Part shown: positions 46,858 to 55,912 of the stretch, piece by piece
How positions within the stretch are numbered: the stretch's first letter is position 1
Layout: each line of letters starts with the position of its first letter
Assembly (NCBI GenBank): GCA_963834445.1
Contig: CAWIBU010000008.1
Location: 1 to 64,000 of the forward strand
DNA: 64,000 bases
Reading direction: 5' to 3'
Origin: PALSA-350 sp963834445
Lineage (GTDB): Bacteria; Acidobacteriota; Terriglobia; Terriglobales; Acidobacteriaceae
Notes under the pieces: model-generated
Databases searched by the model: none
What the model saw: the letters and a program-made list of their open reading frames with translations, nothing else
Told to the model about the DNA's origin: nothing
Program-made: the position numbers and the translations under genes

Positions 46858-47499
46858 ATGATTCTTGAAAGCTTTCCTGTGGGACCGCTGCGCTGCAATT
46901 GCACCATCCTGGGTGACGAGGTTACCCACGAAGCCATCGTGGTGGATCCTGGCGACAACATTCCGGAGATTCTTGCACGCCTCGAAAAACATGGCCTCAC
47001 GCTGAGGCAGATTGTGGTCACCCACGCGCATATCGACCATGTCGGGGGCGCAGCTCTGCTCAAAAAAGCTACCGGGGCGCCAGTGTTGTTGAATCAGCAG
47101 GACCTGGGTCTGCTGGGGATGATGGAAATGCAGGCTGGTTGGCTGGGCATTGCCACGCCGGCGGTGGCCCCGCCCGACGCCAGCGCTGAAGATGGCCTCA
47201 CCATCGGCCTCGCCACTCTGCCAGCCGAGGTGCTGCATACCCCCGGCCATACGCCAGGCAGCATCTGTCTGCTGTTCCCCCGGCAGTCTTTGCTTTTGGC
47301 CGGCGATACTTTGTTTGCTGGGTCGATCGGGCGCACCGATCTACCCGGAGGAGACGCGCGCCAGATTCTGCGCTCCCTGCGCGAACGCCTGCTGGTGTTA
47401 CCCGATACGACACGGGTACTGCCTGGGCACGGCGCGGAAACCACGATTGGCGAGGAAAGGCAGTCAAATCCTTTTCTTCAGCCCGGATTCCGCATGTGA
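46858..47499 (+). CDS. MBL-fold metallo-hydrolase (glyoxalase II-like)
   Basis: 213 residues. The metal site HAHIDHVGG (His-x-His-x-Asp-His) is present, with later ligands in LHTPGHTPGS, LLAGDTLFAGSIGRTDLPGG and LPGHGAETTIGEE. This matches the YcbL/GloB-like hydroxyacylglutathione hydrolase subgroup, which hydrolyses thioesters or related substrates. Start at 46858 follows GCCTAAAATCGAAGC with no strong ribosome site. No partner gene nearby. Confidence 0.92.
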   Translation: MILESFPVGPLRCNCTILGDEVTHEAIVVDPGDNIPEILARLEKHGLTLRQIVVTHAHIDHVGGAALLKKATGAPVLLNQQDLGLLGMMEMQAGWLGIATPAVAPPDASAEDGLTIGLATLPAEVLHTPGHTPGSICLLFPRQSLLLAGDTLFAGSIGRTDLPGGDARQILRSLRERLLVLPDTTRVLPGHGAETTIGEERQSNPFLQPGFRM

Positions 47500-47674
47500 C
47501 ACATTAACTTCTTCGGGTGTGTTTCAAAATCAGGCTATTTTCTCAGTTGTTGAGGGCAAGAGCGATGCGTTCGAGTGTTCCATAAACGTACTACAATGAA
47601 TTAATTAGAGGAATTTTTTCAAGTAAAACCTGAATGACCCGAAAGTATTAGTAACGAATTTGAGTCCTCCCTAT

Positions 47675-48883
47675 TCACAGGGATTTTAGCGAATGGCCAT
47701 TAAACTGCTGATCGAGCCTTGAAAAGTGCTGCGCGATCGCCTCAACGCCCCCCGCAAACTCGTGTACGGGGCCGAGCAAACTCACGACCAGCCAACCCTG
47801 CCCGGAAAACCCAAAGAATCCCCCGCAATGGACGACAACCCCTCGCTCCAGAAGCAGGTCGATCGCGGTCTGCTCCTGCGCTTGCAGTTCCGGGATACGA
47901 AGCACGGCATACCAGCCGGCCTCAACGGCTAGCCGTGTCACCAGGGTCTGGCGCTTCAGGAGGGTGTCGAGGGTAGCGAGGTTGTTTCTGAGACGCTGGT
48001 GAATTTGCTGCTGCAGCGCCGCCCGTTGCTGCAGCCAGGCAGGCAGGGCGCATTGAATGGGTGCGCTCATGGAAAGAAAGGTGTCGGCGATCACCTCCAT
48101 GCGAGGCAGGGCTTCTGCGGCGAAACAGGCGATCCAGGCGGCTTTCATTTGCGGCAGGGCGGAGACTTTGCTGAGGCCGCTGAGCACAAAGGTGGGAACG
48201 GGGTGGGGGCCAGTGGCGAAACTCCGCTCAGTGGCCTGAGTCGTGAGGCTGTAATCGAGAAATACCTCGTCGACGATCAGCGCCAGGTTGTGCTCGAGGC
48301 AAAGTGCTTCGAGAGCCGCCCGCTCCGCCGGCTGGGTGAAATGTCCTGTCGGGTTGTTGGGGTGAACGATGGTGATGGCCCGGCTGCGCGGGGTGATGCG
48401 TTGCCGCAGCGCCTCCAGGTCGAGATGCCAGCCGTGATCGTAGAAAAGCTCGTAGGGAATCAAGCGGACGTCGTCGAGCTGGGCCAGGAAATCAAACAGC
48501 GGGTAGCCCGGCTGGCCGATCAGTACTTCGTCGCCGGCATCACAGAGCAGTCGAAACAGAAAGCTGTAGGCCTCGCTGGTACTGGTGGTGAGGAAGAGCT
48601 GCTCGGGATCGACCGTGGCGCCGTGATCAAGATAGTAGCGGCTAACGGCTTCGCGGGCTGAGCGCAAGCCTTTAGGGTTGGGTTGATAAAGGAGCGCGGC
48701 GGCATCCTGAAGCGGCGCCAGAACCGCGGCGGCGTCGTAGGCAAAACCGCACCGCGTGGGGTTTGAGGCGGTCAGGTCCCACAGCGGTACGCCTGCGGCG
48801 CGCAAGCGTTCAAGGTGCTGTGCCCAGGGGGTTTCAGCCAGGTCCCATTGCGTGCGCATTGACCATCGTCGAGTGGACTGCAT
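47675..48883 (-). CDS. PLP-dependent aminotransferase, class I/II
   Basis: About 402 residues. It has the fold-type I sequence LTASNPTRCGFAYD, NPKGLRSAREAVSRYYLDHG, FLTTSTSEAYSFLFRLLCD, VHPNNPTGHFTQPAER, DEVFLDYSL and the PLP Lys in LSGLSKVSALPQMKAAWI. It transfers amino groups between amino acids and keto acids; specificity not readable. Start 48883 is used; 48859 is an alternative. The open frame continues upstream to 49333, but that part is antisense to the HAD gene and is not family-like. Divergent from the HAD hydrolase gene with about 27 bases between. Confidence 0.9.
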   Translation of the reverse strand: MQSTRRWSMRTQWDLAETPWAQHLERLRAAGVPLWDLTASNPTRCGFAYDAAAVLAPLQDAAALLYQPNPKGLRSAREAVSRYYLDHGATVDPEQLFLTTSTSEAYSFLFRLLCDAGDEVLIGQPGYPLFDFLAQLDDVRLIPYELFYDHGWHLDLEALRQRITPRSRAITIVHPNNPTGHFTQPAERAALEALCLEHNLALIVDEVFLDYSLTTQATERSFATGPHPVPTFVLSGLSKVSALPQMKAAWIACFAAEALPRMEVIADTFLSMSAPIQCALPAWLQQRAALQQQIHQRLRNNLATLDTLLKRQTLVTRLAVEAGWYAVLRIPELQAQEQTAIDLLLERGVVVHCGGFFGFSGQGWLVVSLLGPVHEFAGGVEAIAQHFSRLDQQFNGHSLKSL

Positions 48884-48910
48884 GATGTAATAACCCTGGG
48901 AATTGATTCT

Positions 48911-49570
48911 ATGGGCATGAGGGAGTTGGCACGCATGGATCTGCAAGCCGTGATCTTCGACTACGGAGAGGTACTGAGTGGGCCACCCGATGCGGGGGCG
49001 CATCGCAAGCTGTTGGAGATCTCCGCCACGAAAGAAGAAGCTTTCGAAAAGGCTTATTGGACCCATCGTCTCGATTACGACGCCGATATTCTGAACGAGC
49101 AGACGTTCTGGCACACCATCGCGCGGGAGTGTGGCACACGCTTTTCGGCGGAGCAGGTCGGGTTGCTGACGGAGCAGGATGCACTGATGTGGATGAACCT
49201 GAATCCGGCCATGCTGGCCTGGCTGCCCAGGATTAAAGAAGCGGGCTTCCGGCTGGGGATCTTGTCGAATATGCCGGCCGGCGTGCTGCGCTATATGCTG
49301 CCGCGATTCCCTTGGCTGGCGCAGTTCGACCATCTTACGTGGTCATGTGAGCTGGGACTGGTTAAGCCGGACCCGGCGATCTATCTGCACACGGTGAGGA
49401 AGCTGAGGGTGGCTCCGGATCAGGCCTTGTTTATTGACAACCTGGAGAAAAATACGGCGGGCGCCGAAGCAGTCGGACTGCACGCGGCGCTATTTGCAGA
49501 TGCGGAACAGTTGCAGCAGGATCTGGAGCGGCGTGGCTTTCGCTTGCCCCGCCTTGAGCCGGTGGGTTAG
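48911..49570 (+). CDS. HAD-superfamily hydrolase
   Basis: 219 residues. Motif I is VIFDYGEVLSG (nucleophile Asp; the usual second Asp is Gly, as in the 'DFGGVL' subgroup), motif II LGILSNMPAG, motif III LVKPDPAIYLH and motif IV LFIDNLEKNTAGAE. A helical cap lies between I and II. Likely a phosphatase or dehalogenase-like enzyme of unknown substrate. The ATG at 48935 (MDLQAVIFDYG) is an equally plausible start. Confidence 0.85.
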   Translation: MGMRELARMDLQAVIFDYGEVLSGPPDAGAHRKLLEISATKEEAFEKAYWTHRLDYDADILNEQTFWHTIARECGTRFSAEQVGLLTEQDALMWMNLNPAMLAWLPRIKEAGFRLGILSNMPAGVLRYMLPRFPWLAQFDHLTWSCELGLVKPDPAIYLHTVRKLRVAPDQALFIDNLEKNTAGAEAVGLHAALFADAEQLQQDLERRGFRLPRLEPVG

Positions 49571-49651
49571 TGTGTGCGTCACTCAAAGAGCCGTTTATTT
49601 AAGGTCCCCCTCCTAACCACAAAGGGTGGCTGATTGATTTTTTTCCGCTGG

Positions 49652-50833
49652 TTAGCGGATGGGGGTCACGGCGGCTGGCTTGTTTTTTAGATCGAGGGGA
49701 ACCTGGTCGACGATTTCGAGGTTGAAGCCCTGCAGGGCGGGAACATGCGTTGGTGTGTTCGAGAGCAGGCGAATCTTGCGGATGTTCAGGTCAGAGAGTA
49801 TCTGGCCGCCGAGCCCAACCTGGCGCAGAATGCGGTGATGGCGGTCTTCCCTGTGCAGCACCAGACGGTGCGGGCTGACCGTGCGATCGATGTCGAAGCC
49901 CTTGCTGGTGTTGTGCAGATAGACCAGGGCGCCGCGGCCAGCTTCGGCGATCATTTCGAGCGAACGCTGCACCACCTGTTGGCAGTCGCACAGGGTTGCG
50001 CCGAAGACATCGCCGGCCAGGCAATGGGAGTGCACCCGCACCAGAACCGGTTCCTGGCTGGCCTCTGAGCTCACGTCGCCGCGCACCAGCGCAAGATGGC
50101 TCTCGCCCCCGTCGACCTCGCTCTCATAAGCGATCATGCGGAAGTCGCCAAAGGGGGTGGGCACGATCGACTCAGCAACCCGGAAAATATAGCGCTCGTT
50201 CTGCAGCCGGAAACGGATCAGCTCCGCCACGGTCAGCATCTTCAAACCGTGCTGGTTACAAAACTTCACCAGGTCGGGAACGCGGGCCATGGTGCCGTCA
50301 TCGTTCATGATCTCGCAGATCACGCCAGCGGGGATCAGGCCGGCCATCCGTGCCAGGTCGACGGAGGCTTCGGTTTGCCCGGCGCGCACCAGCACCCCGC
50401 CGCGGCGGGCGCGCAGGGGAAACACGTGCCCGGGCCGGGCCAGATCAGCAGCCGTCATGCGCGGGTCAATCGCCACCTTGATGGTATGCGCGCGATCGAA
50501 GGCGCTGATGCCGGTGGTGACCCCCTCGCGGGCCTCGATCGCTTCGGTAAACGCGGTGCCGAAACGCGAGGAATTCTGTTGCGACATCGGGCCCAGACGC
50601 AGGTAGTCGGCCCGCTCCTCCGTCAGGCTGAGACAGATGAGGCCACGCCCGAACTTTGACATGAAGTTGATCGCTTCCGGGGTGACGAACTCGGCCGGCA
50701 GGGTAAGATCGCCCTCGTTCTCGCGGTCTTCATCATCGACCACGACGATCATGCGCCCGGCTTTGCACTCCGCCAGTGCCCCGGGTACATCGGTGAACGG
50801 CGCCTTTGACTGCATAGCTGTATTCTCCGTCAA
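49652..50833 (-). CDS. ribBA: RibBA: DHBP synthase / GTP cyclohydrolase II-like protein, atypical
   Basis: 393 residues. The N-terminal DHBP synthase domain has DDEDRENEGDL, ARRGGVLVRAGQTEASVDLA (note Gln in place of the metal-binding His of GHTE) and MNDDGTMARVPDL. The C-terminal domain has the zinc-site Cys in VRVHSHCLAGDVFG and LCDCQQ, and the ending ILSDLNIRKIRLLSNTP. However, the REGR-x-GL GTP-binding loop and the YALQD-x-G-x-DTVEAN block of GTP cyclohydrolase II are replaced by HNTSKGFDIDR and LHREDRHHR. Riboflavin biosynthesis is the family role. Both sites are altered; activity is uncertain. I recall similar acidobacterial sequences, so it may be a lineage variant. Confidence 0.85.
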   Translation of the reverse strand: MTENTAMQSKAPFTDVPGALAECKAGRMIVVVDDEDRENEGDLTLPAEFVTPEAINFMSKFGRGLICLSLTEERADYLRLGPMSQQNSSRFGTAFTEAIEAREGVTTGISAFDRAHTIKVAIDPRMTAADLARPGHVFPLRARRGGVLVRAGQTEASVDLARMAGLIPAGVICEIMNDDGTMARVPDLVKFCNQHGLKMLTVAELIRFRLQNERYIFRVAESIVPTPFGDFRMIAYESEVDGGESHLALVRGDVSSEASQEPVLVRVHSHCLAGDVFGATLCDCQQVVQRSLEMIAEAGRGALVYLHNTSKGFDIDRTVSPHRLVLHREDRHHRILRQVGLGGQILSDLNIRKIRLLSNTPTHVPALQGFNLEIVDQVPLDLKNKPAAVTPIR

Positions 50834-50849
50834 AAATCGTCAGGAACGC

Positions 50850-50877
50850 AAAAACGCCGCCCGGCGGCGGCGTTTTT
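50850..50877 (-). terminator. Terminator of the small 50.9-51.1 kb gene
   Basis: A 12-bp stem AAAAACGCCGCC/GGCGGCGTTTTT with loop CGGC and flanking A- and T-runs on both strands, so it could work bidirectionally. It lies between the ribBA start and the stop of the small minus-strand gene. Confidence 0.88.
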
Positions 50878-50917
50878 CTACTCTGCGGAACCAGTACACC
50901 CGGTGTTACTGCTTCGG

Positions 50918-51145
50918 TTACAACGTGGATTCGATCTCAAAACCCCAGGCTTCGAGCAGCGCTTCCGGGATATACTTCGAGTTCTTATTACGCCGCGCCC
51001 ACTCACGTAAACGGGTGGAACGCACATACTGATCGGGGGTCAGTTTAAATTCTTTGACGACCTGTTCAAACGAAGTAACAGTTGGGACCACCGGGCCTAT
51101 CGGCTCCGGCTTGCCCCAGTTGGGATTACCACGACGTTTTGCCAT
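50918..51145 (-). CDS. Small conserved protein of unknown function
   Basis: 75 residues: MAKRRGNPNWGKPEPIGPVV, then TSFEQVVKEFKLTPDQYVRS, then LREWARRNKNSKYIPEALLE. A basic N-terminus is followed by a likely helix-turn-helix-like segment. I think it is a conserved acidobacterial small protein, possibly nucleic-acid binding, with no assigned function. It has its own terminator and lies upstream of ribBA on the same strand. Confidence 0.7.
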   Translation of the reverse strand: MAKRRGNPNWGKPEPIGPVVPTVTSFEQVVKEFKLTPDQYVRSTRLREWARRNKNSKYIPEALLEAWGFEIESTL

Positions 51146-51362
51146 TTGATCCGTTATCCTCTAGGGAGATGAGCAACAAAATAGTCCAGCGGGAACTGTA
51201 TCGTCAGGCCCGTCCGGACATGCCAAAGTTCTTATTTTAGGGATTTTTTCTCCAGAAATCAATAGCAAATTGTGGCTAGATGGGTACCTGCGGAATCGGC
51301 TGCAACCAATGCGGCCGCGGGTGACTCCAAGTGGATGAATTACCTGGAATCTTGAAAGGTGG

Positions 51363-51665
51363 ATGGTGATGAATGTAGTGCGTTACTGGGCAGTTTTCTC
51401 CCTCGGGGTAGCAGCAGGCGCGGCTGCGGCTCTCATTTATGCTCCGCAGACCGGTGAAAAAACCCGGAAGCAACTCAAGCGTAATTTGCAGGACGCGACG
51501 GATTACCTCAAAGACACGAGTGACGATCTCAGCAAACACGCGACCCGGGTCTATAAGACGACCAAGGATGTGGCCGGAGACGTGGCCTCGCGGGTCAGCT
51601 CAGCCGCGAGCAACGTTGGTTCGGCTGCCAGCAATCTGGCCGACAAGGTCGGGGATCTGGTCTAA
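51363..51665 (+). CDS. YtxH-domain membrane protein
   Basis: 100 residues. A membrane helix (YWAVFSLGVAAGAAAALIYA) ends in the YtxH signature PQTGEKTRKQLKR, followed by an amphipathic, Ala/Ser/Asp-rich helical tail (DVASRVSSAASNVGSAASNL). Family members are membrane-tethered general-stress proteins. ATGs at 51363 and 51369 are both possible. A textbook terminator follows. Confidence 0.85.
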   Translation: MVMNVVRYWAVFSLGVAAGAAAALIYAPQTGEKTRKQLKRNLQDATDYLKDTSDDLSKHATRVYKTTKDVAGDVASRVSSAASNVGSAASNLADKVGDLV

Positions 51666-51690
51666 CACCTTCCTCCTGATTGTTCTGCAA

Positions 51691-51726
51691 TCAACAAAGG
51701 CCACCCATGCGGGTGGCCTTTGTTGA
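51691..51726 (+). terminator. Rho-independent terminator after the YtxH gene
   Basis: A 16-bp stem TCAACAAAGGCCACCC/GGGTGGCCTTTGTTGA closes an ATGC loop. It lies about 26 bases after the stop. Confidence 0.9.
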
Positions 51727-51810
51727 TTGGGGGGCCCACAGGTTGCAACTCTTCAAGCTCATTTATGCCTGATACGCTACTGGGGTGGGGAAACGGCTAA
51801 GGATTTGTGC

Positions 51811-52548
51811 ATGAGTGAATCTGCAGAGGCGTTGCAGGCAAGGTACTACGAACAAAGCGTCTCGTCTTATGACAGCATGCATAATGCCAGCGAAGACCAC
51901 GAACATAATCTGGCCCTGCAGTACATCGAAATGATCAGTAACGCCTTTGGATTGCGCACTTTTCTGGATGTCGGCGCAGGCACGGGCCGGGGTATCTGCT
52001 TTCTGAGAGATCGCGGTAAAGAGGTGCGCGGCGTTGAACCCGTGGCGGCTATGATCGAGAAAGCCGAATTGAATGGGGTTCCGAAAGGCCTGTTGCTCCA
52101 GGGCAGCGGTTACGACTTGCCGTTTGCCGATGGAGCCTTTGACGCGGTCTTCGAATGCGGGGTTCTGCACCATGTGGCGGATCCTGGCCGGGTGGTGGCG
52201 GAGATGATCCGGGTGGCCCGGCGGGCTGTTTTTCTCTCTGATTCCAATCGTTTCGGGCAGGGCGGCACGGCTGCGCGATTGGTGAAGACGGCGCTCTGGA
52301 AATGTGGCCTGTGGCCCGCGGCTCGATTCATCCAGACGAAAGGAAAGATGTACACCTTGTCGGAGGGGGATGGGCTCGCTTATTCCTATAGCGTCTTCGA
52401 CTCTTACGACCAATTGGCCGCGCGGATGCAACAGATCTGGCTACTGCCGACGGCGGGCGGGCCAGCAAAGTTGAGCTGGGCCCATCCGCTGCTCACCTCC
52501 ACCCATGTGCTGCTATGTGCCTTCAAAGACACCCCGGGCAAAGCTTGA
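51811..52548 (+). CDS. SAM-dependent methyltransferase, class I
   Basis: About 245 residues. SAM-binding motif I is FLDVGAGTGRGICFLRD, the acidic loop end is VRGVEPVAAMIEKAE, and motif IV region is FDAVFECGVLHHVADPGRVV. A variable C-terminal part (ARFIQTKGKMYTLSEGD, YSVFDSYDQLAARM) resembles methyltransferases of polysaccharide or lipid loci. It precedes an O-antigen-ligase-like gene by 52 bases, hinting at a surface-glycan role. Start at 51811 (MSESAEAL) chosen over the open upstream frame. Confidence 0.88.
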   Translation: MSESAEALQARYYEQSVSSYDSMHNASEDHEHNLALQYIEMISNAFGLRTFLDVGAGTGRGICFLRDRGKEVRGVEPVAAMIEKAELNGVPKGLLLQGSGYDLPFADGAFDAVFECGVLHHVADPGRVVAEMIRVARRAVFLSDSNRFGQGGTAARLVKTALWKCGLWPAARFIQTKGKMYTLSEGDGLAYSYSVFDSYDQLAARMQQIWLLPTAGGPAKLSWAHPLLTSTHVLLCAFKDTPGKA

Positions 52549-52600
52549 ACCATCCAGGTAGGGATGGGGGTCGCGGTCATTCTCGCGGCGGAGTAGACCT

Positions 52601-53965
52601 ATGGCCACGCTGACCGCCAGGCCGATCGGACGGCGTCCTCGCCGAACCTCGTTGTGGAGTTCCAGAGAGGCTTTTTTAACTGACCTGGCTATCCTGCTTT
52701 TCGGCTGTGCCGGCGCATTCAGCGTAGGCGTGGTGGGGTCGCTGCCGGTGAGTGAGGTGTTGCTCTTCCCCCTGCTCCCGGTCGCGCTGCTTTCGCGGGG
52801 ACGCCGGGCCTTCAAACGCGAGTATCTCTTGTTTTATTTGCTCGTGAGCGGCTGGCTGCTGGGCACCATCATTGCGGATTTCTATGTCGGCAGCCCGTTG
52901 ACGAGCAGGTTGAAGGGGACCGCGCGGGTGTTGTTTTTCGCGCTGAATTTTATCGCCCTGGCCATGCTGATCAATGACCGGCCGCGGCGGCTGGTTATTT
53001 TTGCGATCAGCATCGGGTTGGTGATGGTGTCGACCGGGATGGGCTTCTCCGGTATGTCGCTCATGTGGAAATTCGGCTTGAGCGGAGCCGTCGCCGTCTC
53101 CGCTTTGCTGGTTTCTTCCCACTACTACGCGCAGGGCAGGTATTGGAGATGCCTGTTTATCTCGCTCGTCCTGGCGTGGCTGAATTTGTACTATGGATTC
53201 CGCTCCCAGTTAGTGGTCCATCTGGTTGCAGCGGTGCTCATTCTGCCGTTCTTCGATTCCTCGAGAACACGGCGGGCGGCGAGCGGCGGCCAGAGCCCGT
53301 GGAGAATTCTCATTTTGCTGGTGCTCGCAGGGGCATCTGCCTACGCGGCCAACGCGGCCATTAAGTACGGAGCACGAATTGGCCTGTTCGACGAATCGCT
53401 CTCGGCGAAATTTGAAGGCCAGGCCAAGGGCGATTACGGCGTGCTGGTCGGCGGAAGGCCGGAAACGCTGGTAGCTATTCAGGCCATCCGCGACAGCCCC
53501 TTTATCGGCCACGGCTCCTACCCGGTCGACCCGAAATATCTCCAGTTGAAGCAGGACATCCAGTACGAGCACGGCTACAGCGACTCGGATGACCCGGAAG
53601 AAATTGGCGACCCTGTCATACCGACGCACTCTCACTTGACCATGGCGTGGGTGGAGTCAGGACTGCTGGGCGGGATTTGCTGGATCTATTTCCTGGTGTT
53701 GACGTTCCGGGCCGCGCTGCGGTTGGGGTATGTGCGCCCACCGTTCGCGCCGCTCTATAGCTATCTGCTGGTCTGGTTCCTTTGGGACATACTTTACTCA
53801 CCCTTCGGAAGTGTGAATCGGCTTTGGGCCGCTTTCCTGATCCTGCTGTCGTACCACATTCTGCACCTCTCGCCCACGAAGGATGTGCAGAGGATTCGGC
53901 GACCGCAGCATCGGCGCATTTATGACAGAAGGCAGCTCTTGGTCCCTGGCCGAGCCCTCTCCTAG
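52601..53965 (+). CDS. O-antigen ligase-like (Wzy/WaaL family) membrane protein
   Basis: 454 residues, with about 10-11 hydrophobic segments (LTDLAILLFGCAGAFSVGVV, LFYLLVSGWLLGTIIADFYV, WRILILLVLAGASAYA). The conserved O-antigen ligase region is the large loop between late helices: GRPETLVAIQAIRDSPFIGH, HSHLTMAWVESGLLGG. Members join sugars to lipid carriers or polymerise O-units in the inner membrane. The charged loop PKYLQLKQDIQYEHGYSD is unusual. It follows the methyltransferase in the same direction and is convergent with the cytochrome gene. Confidence 0.82.
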   Translation: MATLTARPIGRRPRRTSLWSSREAFLTDLAILLFGCAGAFSVGVVGSLPVSEVLLFPLLPVALLSRGRRAFKREYLLFYLLVSGWLLGTIIADFYVGSPLTSRLKGTARVLFFALNFIALAMLINDRPRRLVIFAISIGLVMVSTGMGFSGMSLMWKFGLSGAVAVSALLVSSHYYAQGRYWRCLFISLVLAWLNLYYGFRSQLVVHLVAAVLILPFFDSSRTRRAASGGQSPWRILILLVLAGASAYAANAAIKYGARIGLFDESLSAKFEGQAKGDYGVLVGGRPETLVAIQAIRDSPFIGHGSYPVDPKYLQLKQDIQYEHGYSDSDDPEEIGDPVIPTHSHLTMAWVESGLLGGICWIYFLVLTFRAALRLGYVRPPFAPLYSYLLVWFLWDILYSPFGSVNRLWAAFLILLSYHILHLSPTKDVQRIRRPQHRRIYDRRQLLVPGRALS

Positions 53966-53989
53966 ACCCCGCGCCGGCAGAACTGACGC

Positions 53990-54418
53990 TTACGACTTCG
54001 AGAAGGACCGGACGTAGTTGACCAGGTTCCACATGTCGTCCGGCTTGACGCGCGGGCCCTCCCCGTCCATTTCACCCTCGCCATTCTTGATGATGTAAAA
54101 GAGCTCTCCGTCGGTGCGGCCCTTCAGTGCCGTGGGATCGCGGAAATCGGGCATCTTCGCCTTCATGTTCTTCGAAATATCGCCCGCGCCCGCGCCATCA
54201 TCCCCGTGGCACGCGGCGCACTCGTAGCCGTAAATTTTTTTGGCGTGGGCGCGCGATTCGGCGGTGGGTTTGGCTGGATTGACCATGCTGGCCGCTTCGG
54301 GCGGGATATGGAAGGCCGGTACCGCGGCAGCAGGCGCAGCCGCATCCTGCGCCTGGGGAAACGGGACCATGACGCCGGCCAGCACCAGGGCATAGAAAAT
54401 CAGGAAAGGCTTCAACAT
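53990..54418 (-). CDS. Exported c-type cytochrome
   Basis: 142 residues. A signal peptide ends near FPQAQ. A single heme-c site, YECAACHGDDGAGAGD, is followed by a distal Met candidate (KMPDF) and ending VNYVRSFSKS. Single-heme class I cytochrome c fold, probably an electron carrier in the periplasm. The start at 54418 follows AAGGGGG; the open frame further upstream is not signal-like. Confidence 0.9.
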   Translation of the reverse strand: MLKPFLIFYALVLAGVMVPFPQAQDAAAPAAAVPAFHIPPEAASMVNPAKPTAESRAHAKKIYGYECAACHGDDGAGAGDISKNMKAKMPDFRDPTALKGRTDGELFYIIKNGEGEMDGEGPRVKPDDMWNLVNYVRSFSKS

Positions 54419-54649
54419 GGAGCCCCCTTGAGTTGAATTGGAATGCGCCGACCACTGTACTCCTCTGGCACGAACAGGGCGACAGCTATTTCGACGGCCT
54501 GTAGAAATGCTGGAGCCTTTTTGCGGAGGCGCAAGGCAGGAAGCCGGCTTCTCGGATTCATGCGTTAACCGGCATCGTTTGTAATAACATTCGACCGGAG
54601 AAGTTATGGTTGCTGGCAAGCGTTGGATTCAACCCGCGGGAGCGAAACC

Positions 54650-55363
54650 GTGAGCGTGCGGCCGCAGGCACTGGTCACCGGCGGTACCAGTGGAATCGGC
54701 CTCGGCATAGCGACCGCGCTGGCCGATGCCGGGTACGCAGTAACCGCCACCGGCCTCACCGAGCAACAGGTCTCGGCTGTTCCATCCCGGGAAAATCTTT
54801 CCACCGGGGTGCTCGACGTAACGTCGGCGGCGTCGGTCGCGGCGGTTCTGGCGCGCTTCGATGAGTTGGCGGTGCTGGTAAATTGCGCCGGGGTTCTGTT
54901 TCGTAACCAGGCCGAGTTCGATATGGAGACGTTTCAGCGGGTGATCGACGTCAATCTTACGGGCACGATGCGTATGTGTGTGGGCGCTCGCCCGAAGCTG
55001 GCGGCGGCGCGCGGCGCCATCGTCAACACGGCATCGATGCTCTCGTTCTTTGGCGGCCCGGCCGTGCCTGCCTACACCGCCTCCAAAGGCGGCGTGGCGC
55101 AATTAACCAAAGCCCTGGCGGTAGCCTGGGCGGCGGAAGGCATCCGGGTAAATGCCATCGCGCCGGGATGGATTGCGACGGAACTCACGCGCGGCCTGGT
55201 GGAGGATCCGGCGAGGTCTGCCGCTATTCTGGGACGCACCCCCATGCAGCGCTGGGGGGAACCGGAAGATGTGGGCGGGGTCGCCGTATTTCTTTGTTCC
55301 CAAGCAGCACGCTTCATCACGGGAGCGATCTTGCCCGTGGACGGCGGATACGCAGCAGTATGA
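54650..55363 (+). CDS. Short-chain dehydrogenase/reductase (SDR)
   Basis: About 237 residues from a GTG. It has the NAD(P) motif ALVTGGTSGIGLGIA, NCAGVLFRNQ, the catalytic Ser in NTASMLSFFGG and YTASKGGVAQL, and PVDGGYAAV at the end. It is followed 15 bases later by a cupin gene and stands near a second SDR/cupin pair and an amidohydrolase, suggesting a small catabolic cluster for an aromatic or keto compound; the substrate is not known. Confidence 0.88.
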   Translation: MSVRPQALVTGGTSGIGLGIATALADAGYAVTATGLTEQQVSAVPSRENLSTGVLDVTSAASVAAVLARFDELAVLVNCAGVLFRNQAEFDMETFQRVIDVNLTGTMRMCVGARPKLAAARGAIVNTASMLSFFGGPAVPAYTASKGGVAQLTKALAVAWAAEGIRVNAIAPGWIATELTRGLVEDPARSAAILGRTPMQRWGEPEDVGGVAVFLCSQAARFITGAILPVDGGYAAV

Positions 55364-55378
55364 AAGGTTGGGTTCCTC

Positions 55379-55912
55379 ATGAGTAGCGCCACAGTCAATC
55401 GTCCCGATGCGGAGCGTATTCCCTACCGCCATCCACAGCCGAAAGAATGTTTTCCTGAGCTGGTCATTCCCAACGCAGTGCCCGAGGATGAGCGCCTGTG
55501 GGTTCCACAAGCGGAAAACGTCTGGTTTCGCCCATTATGTTTGTCGGCCAGCCGAGGCTACTGGATGAACCTGTTACGGGTGCGCAAGTCGGGCGTGCTT
55601 TCGCGCCACCGCCATCCGCAGCCGGTGCATGGATTCGTGTTGAAGGGCAGCTGGCACTATCTGGAGCACGACTGGACGGCGACCGAAGGATCGTATGTGT
55701 ACGAAACTCCGGGAGAGACCCATACGCTGGTCGTAGAACCCGATGTGCCCGAGATGATCACGTTGTTTCAGGTCAACGGGGCGATGATTTATGTCGACCC
55801 GGACGGCAAGGTGCAGGGCTATGAAGACGTATTCACGAAGATTGACCTCTGCCGCCGCCATTTTACCGCCGTGGGCCTGGGCGAGGGTTACGTCGACCAG
55901 TTTCTCCGCTAG
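55379..55912 (+). CDS. Cupin-domain protein (2,4'-dihydroxyacetophenone dioxygenase-like)
   Basis: 177 residues. A cupin fold with metal-ligand candidates in LSRHRHPQPVHGFVLKG and in TPGETHTLVVEPD, and a C-terminal GKVQGYEDVFTKIDLCRRHF. This layout resembles the 2,4'-dihydroxyacetophenone dioxygenase family, Fe-dependent C-C cleaving enzymes, though many members have unknown substrates. It probably shares a transcript with the upstream SDR. Its stop overlaps the convergent amidohydrolase stop by 4 bases. Confidence 0.8.
   Translation: MSSATVNRPDAERIPYRHPQPKECFPELVIPNAVPEDERLWVPQAENVWFRPLCLSASRGYWMNLLRVRKSGVLSRHRHPQPVHGFVLKGSWHYLEHDWTATEGSYVYETPGETHTLVVEPDVPEMITLFQVNGAMIYVDPDGKVQGYEDVFTKIDLCRRHFTAVGLGEGYVDQFLR

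Noticed and set aside
48884..49333. N-terminal extension of the aminotransferase by about 150 codons
   Set aside because: The extension is antisense to the HAD hydrolase gene, rich in His/Gln/Arg, and lies upstream of the evident family start.
50834..50917. FMN riboswitch upstream of ribBA
   Set aside because: The 84-base gap is mostly a terminator and is too short for an RFN element; none of its conserved blocks is visible.
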